Shown in pieces: positions 52,395 to 59,472 of a DNA stretch of 63,960 nt; the first letter of the stretch is position 1; each line of letters starts with the position of its first letter. The stretch lies in assembly GCA_945865645.1 (NCBI GenBank), contig CAMBEI010000007.1, forward strand, positions 1 through 63,960, written 5' to 3'. Under the pieces are notes generated by a model. It saw only the letters and a program-made list of their open reading frames with translations. It did no database searches and was not told the origin of the DNA. Source of the stretch: Chitinophaga pinensis. Lineage in GTDB: Bacteria; Bacteroidota; Bacteroidia; Chitinophagales; Chitinophagaceae. Position numbers and translations under genes: made by a program.

Positions 52395-54398
52395 TTAGTT
52401 AACAAACCCCCACTGTATCCCAAATCTAAAAATAAGGCCTTGGGTAGGATAATGTGGAGCAGCATAATTATTATTGGTAAATCCAAGAACATTGGAAAAG
52501 CTTACCGTATTCAAATTTTCGCAACGTATAAATGCGGTGAATGATTTAATGCGAAAATGAAAGAAGGCCGAAATATCGGGTGTATTTTTTAAAGTAAATG
52601 TATTTTGTATAGTAAACTGACCCATTAGAGGAGAATAATTGTACGATTTAAACGGGGTAAAATAACGAACCTCAAGCCCTGTACTTAAATTAAGATTTTT
52701 ATAAAAAACACCTTCGTATGCTATCCGGTTTCTTGTAAATAATAAAGGCACTTTAACCGGGGCATTAACGTCTGTTTGCTGTAAGATTATATCGGTATAT
52801 AGATTCCAACTTTTGAATAATTTTATTTTTTTAGATGCAGCTAATTGTAAAAGATTGATGACTTTACTACTTTGTGCTGTATGATAATAATCGACAAAAT
52901 AAGTAAGATTGGTTATAATATGGTTTTTAAAACTAAGGTTTAAAAAGCGATTATTAGCATCAGCGCCAAAAGATAAGATATTTTCTTTTTTAGTAATACT
53001 CAAGTTTTTAAAATTAAAATTTGATGAGTTATCAAAAATAAATGAAGGGGATCTATTTACGTTTTTTAAAAAAAACCTCAAGTCGCCTAAATTGTTATTT
53101 ATATGCCTGGCAATAGTTACATACGTACTATAATCGCCGCTATTTAATCCATTTATATAAAATTCTCCTTTAGCCAATACATCCCAAAGTTTATTTCGCG
53201 TTTTATTTCTGTACTCTCCGTGAATTATAAAATTGTAAAAACTTTTTGCACTATTTTTTAAATCCCCTTTTATGTTTTCTAGCTTTACCCCAGCAGAAAT
53301 AAACTGACCCGAATTTTTTGTATCTGGAAATTGAAGTAAGGTAAAATCATTAGTAATCTTTACCCATTTTTCCCGTACAGAAAAACTATCTTTTCCAAAT
53401 TTAGCAATGGTATCGTACCAGTTTTTATAAATAGCAGAATCTGCCTGATCATCATTATACAAATAATTGTAAGAAGCATAAGTAAAACTATGTTGTGCCC
53501 TTAGCTTTGGATAAAACAAATACTCAGTTGTAGAATCATTTACTTCAACAGAATCTTTTTTCCCAATATCATAAGTTTGCCGTAAAAAAAAGGTAAAGTC
53601 CTTGTATATATTTCCGGTTTTTACACTCGATTGAAAAGGATTTGGGGCATAATTACTAGCATTGCCTAAATTAACCGGCACCGAAAACCGTTTTTTATAA
53701 TTTGGATCCTGCATTAGAGAATCATACTTAATGCCTCCGTTCTCCGAATTTTTGATGGTATTACCCAGTAAAATAAAAAATGTAGCATATCGTTTTCGTT
53801 TTCCCTTATAATTATTAAACAAACGAAAATTTTTGTGATTTGTATTTTGAGTAACAAAAAAACCAGGCGCACTAATTAAGCGATAATCAAATCCAAAACT
53901 TAAGTTTGGCCTGGGATTTTGTGTATGAAAGGCCTTGATAATTTGTTCTTTACCCGAAGCCAGCTGATAACTTAGTTGAGTAAAGGGTTTGTTGGTTTTA
54001 TAAAATTTAGATTCTTCTAAGGTATAACGATAAATATCAAATGCGTGAAATCCTGCATCCCAACCGGTTTTTGTATTCGGCTTGTAAATTAACGAATAAG
54101 CGGCTGCGCCGTTATTACCTAGGTACAAATAGGAAGAAGGAACAGAGAAATAGTTGTTGAAATCATTAATAGTAGAATCATAATTAATAATTCTAATAGA
54201 ATCGAGGTATTTATAGGTGATGGCTATCGAATCTTTTTTGTCATCCCGATGCTCAAAGTCAATGCTGTCTTTTTTTCCTAAAGACATGCTACCCATACTT
54301 TTAATTCTGCCACCTAATTGATTCATTATATCAGATTCTTGTGCATACAAAAGCTGAAAACAAAAAATCAATATAAGCAGGGTAACTATTTGCTTCAT
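52395..54398 (-). CDS. Putative outer-membrane porin (Porin_10-like)
   Basis: 667 residues. Signal peptide MKQIVTLLILIFCFQLLYAQ, then a long barrel with aromatic-rich strands and a C-terminal end RFGIQWGFVN. The type is the Bacteroidota porin family PF14121-like (recalled, not tested). It begins 10 bases after the purine nucleoside phosphorylase stop, in the same direction, so the two are probably an operon. Transport of nucleosides is a natural guess from that pairing but is inference. Confidence 0.62.
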   Translation of the reverse strand: MKQIVTLLILIFCFQLLYAQESDIMNQLGGRIKSMGSMSLGKKDSIDFEHRDDKKDSIAITYKYLDSIRIINYDSTINDFNNYFSVPSSYLYLGNNGAAAYSLIYKPNTKTGWDAGFHAFDIYRYTLEESKFYKTNKPFTQLSYQLASGKEQIIKAFHTQNPRPNLSFGFDYRLISAPGFFVTQNTNHKNFRLFNNYKGKRKRYATFFILLGNTIKNSENGGIKYDSLMQDPNYKKRFSVPVNLGNASNYAPNPFQSSVKTGNIYKDFTFFLRQTYDIGKKDSVEVNDSTTEYLFYPKLRAQHSFTYASYNYLYNDDQADSAIYKNWYDTIAKFGKDSFSVREKWVKITNDFTLLQFPDTKNSGQFISAGVKLENIKGDLKNSAKSFYNFIIHGEYRNKTRNKLWDVLAKGEFYINGLNSGDYSTYVTIARHINNNLGDLRFFLKNVNRSPSFIFDNSSNFNFKNLSITKKENILSFGADANNRFLNLSFKNHIITNLTYFVDYYHTAQSSKVINLLQLAASKKIKLFKSWNLYTDIILQQTDVNAPVKVPLLFTRNRIAYEGVFYKNLNLSTGLEVRYFTPFKSYNYSPLMGQFTIQNTFTLKNTPDISAFFHFRIKSFTAFIRCENLNTVSFSNVLGFTNNNYAAPHYPTQGLIFRFGIQWGFVN

Positions 54399-54408
54399 TA
54401 ATCAATAG

Positions 54409-55221
54409 TTATAGTTGTGCAATTAGTTCGCAAATTAAAATTTTAAAAATCGGTTCAACATCTTTGGCGGCTTGCAATACTTCTTCATGGGTTATTATAT
54501 TATCATCATCCCTAATACCTACATCGGTAATTACGCTCATAGCAAAAACGGGTAACCCTAAATGTACCGCAGTAATTACTTCCTGCACGGTACTCATTCC
54601 AACTGCATCGCCCCCTAATCTAAGAATCATTTTATACTCAGCATGAGTTTCAAATGTTGGCCCAGTAACGGCAACGTAAACACCTTCTTGTACCTTAATA
54701 TTTTTTTCTGTAGCAATTTTTTTTACTTTAGCAATTAATGATTTTTTATAGGGCTCACTCATGTCTGGAAATCTTGACCCAAATTCTTTATAATTTTTTC
54801 CAACGAGAGGGTTAGGAATTAATTGACTTATGTGATCGTTAATAATCATTAAATCTCCTACCTTAAATGCTGGATTAACTCCTCCAGCTGCATTAGTTAT
54901 TAATAAAGTATCAATACCTAAATATTTTAAAACCCTAATAGGAAAAACAATTTGTTCAGATGAATAACCCTCATAATAATGAAAACGGCCTGACATAGCT
55001 ACTATTTTCTTGCCCCCAAGTTCTCCAAAAATGAGTTTCCCATCATGCCCCTCTACAGTACTCATGGGAAAATATGGAATATCTTTGTATGAAATTTCTT
55101 TTGATATCTTTATTTCATTAATAAAATTCCCTAACCCGCTTCCCAAAACTATACCCACAGTAGGTTTAACATCATATATATTTTTAATAAAATCAACCGC
55201 TTCATTAATTTTTAGTAACAT
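54409..55221 (-). CDS. Purine-nucleoside phosphorylase
   Basis: 270 residues from ATG 55219-55221. PNP family features: GIVLGSGLGNFINEI (phosphate site), RFHYYEGY, LLITNAAGGVNPAF (with the Asn/Ala site), VAVTGPTFETHAEY and MSTVQEVITAVH (the Glu/Met ribose-binding block), and ITDVGIRDDD. It splits purine nucleosides with phosphate (trimeric human-like PNP I type). The start is set by the TATCTTTG box at 55243-55250; a longer frame to 55245 overlaps it. Confidence 0.92.
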   Translation of the reverse strand: MLLKINEAVDFIKNIYDVKPTVGIVLGSGLGNFINEIKISKEISYKDIPYFPMSTVEGHDGKLIFGELGGKKIVAMSGRFHYYEGYSSEQIVFPIRVLKYLGIDTLLITNAAGGVNPAFKVGDLMIINDHISQLIPNPLVGKNYKEFGSRFPDMSEPYKKSLIAKVKKIATEKNIKVQEGVYVAVTGPTFETHAEYKMILRLGGDAVGMSTVQEVITAVHLGLPVFAMSVITDVGIRDDDNIITHEEVLQAAKDVEPIFKILICELIAQL

Positions 55222-55242
55222 GTACTTTTCTATTTTAAGTGC

Positions 55243-55250
55243 CAAAGATA
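55243..55250 (-). promoter_or_regulatory. -7 box TATCTTTG of the PNP-porin operon
   Basis: Exact TAnnTTTG match 21 bases before ATG 55221. Confidence 0.6.
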
Positions 55251-55449
55251 AGATAAGATATTGTTAAATAAATGTATATAGTTTTAGTTAAAGTAGGGTG
55301 TAAATAGCTATAAGGTATTGATTTCGTTTTAAGTAAATAAAACACTGCATAATCACCAGTTGATATAAGGTATTTAGTTATTAAATTTATAGGAACATAA
55401 ATGCAGGGAACATAAAACTACAAAGTAAAAAATTTAGACAGTTTTTATT

Positions 55450-55457
55450 TACCTTCG
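55450..55457 (+). promoter_or_regulatory. -7-like box TACCTTCG of sucC
   Basis: One mismatch to TAnnTTTG, 11 bases before ATG 55469. No other box is seen in the 200-base upstream region, which holds only a loose direct repeat (TATAAGGTATT). Confidence 0.4.
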
Positions 55458-55468
55458 TAAAAAAAAAT

Positions 55469-56680
55469 ATGAATCTTCACGAATATCAGGCAAAAGAATT
55501 ACTAAAAAAATATGATGTACCAGTGCAGGAAGGCTTTCATTGCAATACACCCATTGAAGCTGAGCAAGCTTATAAACAAATTCATGCACAATATGGCAGT
55601 AATTTTGCAGTTGTAAAAGCACAGATACATGCTGGCGGACGAGGTAAAGGTAAAATAGTTGGTAGCGATCAGCGTGGAGTAGCAGTTGGTAAAACAGCTG
55701 AAGAAGTGTTACAAATAGTAAAAAATATTTTAGGTGGTACACTCGTAACCATTCAAACTGGAGAAGCAGGTAAATTAGTTACTAAAATTTTGGTGGCGCA
55801 GGATGTTTATTATGATGGGCCAAGTCCGGTTACAGAATTTTATTTATCTATTTTATTAGATAGAACTAAAGGACAAAACGTTATCATGTATAGCACCGAA
55901 GGAGGAATGAATATTGAAGACGTGGCGCATAATACCCCAGATAAAATTTTTAAAGAATGGATTTATCCAGGCGGAAACTTAGAGCCTTTTCAGGCAAGAA
56001 AAATTGCTTTTAATTTAGGGCTGAGTGGGGTGTCTTTTAAAAACTGTGTAAAGTTCGTTACCAACCTATACAAGGCTTATATAGGTTCGGATTGCGGCAT
56101 GCTAGAAATTAATCCTCTATTTAAAACTAGTGATGATAAAATTATTGCCGTTGATTGTAAAATGAATATTGATGACAATGCTTTAATGCGTCATCCTGAA
56201 ATTGCATCCTTAAGAGATATTAGCGAAGAAGATCCTACAGAAGTAGACGCAGGACAATACAATTTAAATTTTGTAAAATTAGACGGTAACGTAGGTTGTA
56301 TGGTAAATGGTGCAGGACTAGCCATGGCAACTATGGATATGATAAAACTAAGTGGTGGCGAACCTGCTAACTTTCTAGATGTAGGTGGTACGGCTAATGC
56401 ACAAACTGTAGAAGCCGGGTTTAGAATTATATTAAAAGACCCAAAAGTTAAAGCAATACTTATAAATATTTTTGGAGGTATTGTCCGCTGCGATAGAGTT
56501 GCACAGGGTGTTATTGATGCATATACTTCTATAGGAAATATTAATATCCCTATAATTGTAAGATTACAGGGAACCAATGCCGATGTAGCAAAAAAACTGA
56601 TTGACGAAAGTGGTTTAAAAGTACAAAGTGCTATTCAATTAAGTGAAGCAGCAGAATTGGTGAATAAAGCGCTAGCCTAA
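55469..56680 (+). CDS. sucC: Succinate-CoA ligase beta subunit
   Basis: 403 residues. N-terminal ATP-grasp: MNLHEYQAKELLKKYDVP, VVKAQIHAGGRGKGK and the C-terminal ligase domain with MVNGAGLAMATMDMIKL, PANFLDVGGTANAQTV and ILINIFGGIVRCDRVAQG. It makes or uses succinyl-CoA in the TCA cycle with the alpha subunit (sucD), which is not adjacent; separate positions of sucC and sucD are common in Bacteroidota. It is closed by a strong terminator. Confidence 0.95.
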   Translation: MNLHEYQAKELLKKYDVPVQEGFHCNTPIEAEQAYKQIHAQYGSNFAVVKAQIHAGGRGKGKIVGSDQRGVAVGKTAEEVLQIVKNILGGTLVTIQTGEAGKLVTKILVAQDVYYDGPSPVTEFYLSILLDRTKGQNVIMYSTEGGMNIEDVAHNTPDKIFKEWIYPGGNLEPFQARKIAFNLGLSGVSFKNCVKFVTNLYKAYIGSDCGMLEINPLFKTSDDKIIAVDCKMNIDDNALMRHPEIASLRDISEEDPTEVDAGQYNLNFVKLDGNVGCMVNGAGLAMATMDMIKLSGGEPANFLDVGGTANAQTVEAGFRIILKDPKVKAILINIFGGIVRCDRVAQGVIDAYTSIGNINIPIIVRLQGTNADVAKKLIDESGLKVQSAIQLSEAAELVNKALA

Positions 56681-56699
56681 CTATTCATCACTAATATTC

Positions 56700-56733
56700 A
56701 ATTCCATCCAGTTAAATCTGGATGGAATTTTTG
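56700..56733 (+). terminator. Intrinsic terminator of sucC
   Basis: A perfect 12-bp stem, AATTCCATCCAG/CTGGATGGAATT, with a 6-base loop, followed by a T-run. It starts 20 bases past the stop. Confidence 0.9.
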
Positions 56734-56780
56734 TTGATACAATTCAAAAAGATTTAAATTACAATACAAATTATTAATAC

Positions 56781-57332
56781 ATGCTTGAATTAAACTTCTC
56801 CCCTTTTACTCAAATAAAAACTGAACGGCTGCTTTTGAGAAGGGTTACAAATGCAGATGCCCCTGAATTATTATTTTTAAGATCGGATGAAACGATAATG
56901 AAATATATTGATCGTGAAAAACTAAAATCTTTAGAAGAAGCTGCAATTTTTATTAAAACTATTGATGAAGCTATTAATAATAATGAAAAAATTATGTGGG
57001 GAATTGCATTAAAAGATAAACCCAATAATTTGATTGGCAACATTGGCTTTTGGAGATTTATTAACCAGCATTATAGAGCAGAAATTGGTTATATGCTTCA
57101 TCCAGATTTTTGGAATAAAGGTATAATGCAAGAAGCATTATTAGCTACAATTGACTTTGGATTTAAGGAAATTAAATTACACAGTATCGAGGCACATATA
57201 AATCCAGAAAATATTGCATCAGGTAACGTTTTAGAAAAATGTGGCTTTATAAGAGAAGGTTATTTTAAAGAAGATTATTATTTAAAAGGAAAATTTATTG
57301 ACACTGTTGTTTACTCCTTGCTTGCAAAATAA
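56781..57332 (+). CDS. GNAT acetyltransferase, RimJ/RimL-like
   Basis: 183 residues. RimJ/L type: KTERLLLRRVTNADAPELLFLRSDE, NLIGNIGFWRF, EIGYMLHPDFWNKGIMQEAL (CoA-binding motif A) and NVLEKCGFIREGYFKEDYYLKG. It transfers an acetyl group from acetyl-CoA to an N-terminus or small molecule; the acceptor is unknown. It is separated from sucC by a strong terminator, so it has its own promoter, which I could not spot. Confidence 0.85.
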   Translation: MLELNFSPFTQIKTERLLLRRVTNADAPELLFLRSDETIMKYIDREKLKSLEEAAIFIKTIDEAINNNEKIMWGIALKDKPNNLIGNIGFWRFINQHYRAEIGYMLHPDFWNKGIMQEALLATIDFGFKEIKLHSIEAHINPENIASGNVLEKCGFIREGYFKEDYYLKGKFIDTVVYSLLAK

Positions 57333-57408
57333 TATAGTTATACTATAATCCAATATAAAACCTAGCAGTTGTGAATTGTTTGAACGAGAAATAATATGGA
57401 TTGTAAAT

Positions 57409-58026
57409 TTATATTGATTGTACTTTGTACAAAGGGCTAAATAAGTAAAGCTTGCCTGTTTTAATTTCTACACATTTAAACCGCTTTCGTATTTTTTCGC
57501 CCTTTTTAAAAATACGGCCGTCCTTGATAGAAAAATTTGCACCAATTACTAATTGTTCAACCAAGTGTACACCTGCATATTTTTTATCATAATGATGTAA
57601 TACCCTTAACAATTTTTCATCGCCACAACTACTGGCTGCAGGATTTTTTAAAGTGCTTAACAATGCTTTTTCAATATCTGGGGGGAATAATTTTTTTAAT
57701 AAAAACTTAGCCAATATTTTTCCAAATTCATCCTTCCATTCTCTACCATGAGCTTGTACACCGGAGCCAAATTTTTCATAAGTAAATAAATGCGCTAGTT
57801 CGTGTAATAAAGTAATTAAAAAAGCATAATTATTTAAGTTACCATTAACACTAATGCGATGATTTTTATTGGAATGAGCATGACGATAATCACCTAAAAT
57901 AGTTTGTCTTTTACGACTAACGGTTAAATGTACTTTATGATTTTGTAGATAGTAATGTACGTCTTCAAAACTTCCCTCTGGCAAATAAGATGTTAGCTGT
58001 AAAAGAGGGACTTCCTGTTTAGGCAT
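57409..58026 (-). CDS. SprT-like zinc metallopeptidase domain protein
   Basis: 205 residues. The zinc site LLHELAHLFTYEKFG and HGREWKDEF (third ligand His, WGREWKDE-type block) match the SprT/SprTN fold; a C-terminal zinc-ribbon-like part with CVEI has little left of it. The family includes replication-coupled DNA-protein crosslink proteases (Spartan), but bacterial members are uncharacterised. The start overlaps the preceding AtpI-like gene by 8 bases. It closes a four-gene operon (coiled-coil protein, bactofilin, AtpI-like, SprT). Confidence 0.75.
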   Translation of the reverse strand: MPKQEVPLLQLTSYLPEGSFEDVHYYLQNHKVHLTVSRKRQTILGDYRHAHSNKNHRISVNGNLNNYAFLITLLHELAHLFTYEKFGSGVQAHGREWKDEFGKILAKFLLKKLFPPDIEKALLSTLKNPAASSCGDEKLLRVLHHYDKKYAGVHLVEQLVIGANFSIKDGRIFKKGEKIRKRFKCVEIKTGKLYLFSPLYKVQSI

Positions 58027-58414
58027 TTTTTGTTTTGTTCAACTTCATAATAGTTCCCACTTCAACCACCAGATAAACGATATAAATAACCATTGATAGA
58101 TACACAGCTGGCTTATTAAATGCAGCACCGCTAATGAAATAATAGGCAACTACCAATATAACACAGGCAATCACCTTAATTAGCATCCCCCCAATAACAC
58201 TGCGTATAAAAACATTAGGGTTGATATTATACATAGCCATATACTGTAAACGGAAAACAAAAAGACTGATTAAAAAAAATAAGCCGTTACCAATCATTAC
58301 CATGAGATAATTAATTTCATGGCTTGCATACAAAAACATAGCCAATACAATAATGACCGATAAAATAAAAAAAGTAATGACTAATGGGAGTAATGCTTTA
58401 AAAGTAAAATTCAT
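58019..58414 (-). CDS. AtpI-like four-helix membrane protein
   Basis: 131 residues with four membrane helices (about residues 8-30, 35-55, 72-95 and 102-122). The length and helix spacing are like AtpI/ATP-synthase subunit I proteins that precede the F0 genes in many Bacteroidota, but no atp gene is adjacent here. It may be a member of that family kept without the operon. It overlaps sprT by eight bases and follows bactofilin by 11. Confidence 0.45.
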   Translation of the reverse strand: MNFTFKALLPLVITFFILSVIIVLAMFLYASHEINYLMVMIGNGLFFLISLFVFRLQYMAMYNINPNVFIRSVIGGMLIKVIACVILVVAYYFISGAAFNKPAVYLSMVIYIVYLVVEVGTIMKLNKTKNA

Positions 58415-58425
58415 GAAATACTTTT

Positions 58426-58830
58426 TTATTGATTTACCACATTAACCAGGATATTGTTTAGTTCAACAATATTGGCTCCCATATGACATTTTCCATTAAA
58501 TATAGCCGTAGGTTCAATCTGCAATTTTCCAGCATAAATATCTCCATTTACTTTAGCATTTCCATGTAAGTTTAAAAGTTCCTGAATTTTAATGGTGCCC
58601 GTTACATGACCTTTAATGTCGGCTTGTAATCCTTCTATATCTCCTTCTATTATACCCTCTGTTCCAATAATAATTCGCGCTTTACCGTGCAGGCTACCTT
58701 TTAAAGTGCCGTCAATTCGAATATCCCCGTTTGTTTCTAAATCGCCAGTAATTGTTGTGCCTACTCCAATCATGGTACTAGCATTTGTTGAGGTTTCATC
58801 AAAAGATGTTTTTGATTTTGAATTAAACAT
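58426..58830 (-). CDS. Bactofilin (polymer-forming cytoskeletal protein)
   Basis: 134 residues. A short flexible N-terminus leads to a right-handed beta-helix with hexad-type repeats (STMIGVGTTITGDLETNGDIRIDGTLKGSLHGK, GIIEGDIEG, VTGTIKIQ), the hallmark of the bactofilin (DUF583) domain. It forms filaments beneath the inner membrane and can anchor peptidoglycan enzymes. It is 26 bases downstream of a small coiled-coil membrane protein that may be its partner, in an operon with an AtpI-like and a SprT gene. Confidence 0.9.
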   Translation of the reverse strand: MFNSKSKTSFDETSTNASTMIGVGTTITGDLETNGDIRIDGTLKGSLHGKARIIIGTEGIIEGDIEGLQADIKGHVTGTIKIQELLNLHGNAKVNGDIYAGKLQIEPTAIFNGKCHMGANIVELNNILVNVVNQ

Positions 58831-58856
58831 GAGTTTTATTTTTTTTTGTTAATAAT

Positions 58857-59255
58857 TCACTCCGACAGATTTTCTGCCTGGGGTAATTTTAATTTATTGG
58901 TATCCAAAATGAGTACGTTGCCATTTAATACTTTATGCAAATCGTCGTAATATTTTTGCTTGTATTGTAATTCTTTTTCCATTGAATCGGTTCTAATTTT
59001 TAGTAACTTATAGGCTCTTACCTGTTTTGCATTACCATATCCAGCCCCTGGCAAATAATATTTTAATGGTGTAAAAACCAGCAAGGCAATAATTAATCCC
59101 ACCAAAACAACAAATACCGTACTTATAAACGCATATACACTAAAGCGGCTAAGCTTAAACTTAACAACTTCTTCATAAGTATCTTCATTCATCACCACCA
59201 GCCTATATCTATTTTGCAAACGCCTTAAAGTACTGTTGGCATCAAATTTTATCAT
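58857..59255 (-). CDS. Membrane-bound coiled-coil protein like the N-terminus of Bacteroidota M23 peptidases
   Basis: 132 residues. The opening NSTLRRLQNRYRLVVMNEDT, then EEVVKFKLSRFSVYA and a single membrane helix (FISTVFVVLVGLIIALLVFTP) resemble the N-terminus of membrane-anchored M23 metallopeptidases found beside bactofilins. A coiled-coil with KLLKIRTDSMEKELQYKQKYYDDL follows, but the M23 catalytic domain is absent; the frame ends after about 30 further residues. A separate function as a bactofilin partner, or loss of the catalytic part, are the two explanations. It is first in its four-gene operon. Confidence 0.55.
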   Translation of the reverse strand: MIKFDANSTLRRLQNRYRLVVMNEDTYEEVVKFKLSRFSVYAFISTVFVVLVGLIIALLVFTPLKYYLPGAGYGNAKQVRAYKLLKIRTDSMEKELQYKQKYYDDLHKVLNGNVLILDTNKLKLPQAENLSE

Positions 59256-59445
59256 TTTTTTTTGTTAATCCTTAAAATTAGGAAATGCAAATGAAAAACC
59301 AATTTAAAAATTGATAAAACAAGGCATTAAATGAAATATAAATCTTCAACTAAACTCATACACAAGCCTAAAATTCTTAAAAAAACATTAAAGTATATTA
59401 AATACGTTCAATTATAGGGACTATTAAGTAAAAATAACCGATATT

Positions 59446-59453
59446 TAGCCTTG
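59446..59453 (+). promoter_or_regulatory. -7-like box TAGCCTTG of porW
   Basis: One mismatch to TAnnTTTG, 19 bases before ATG 59473. Confidence 0.4.
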
Positions 59454-59472
59454 TTTTTCAACCTATTAATTC

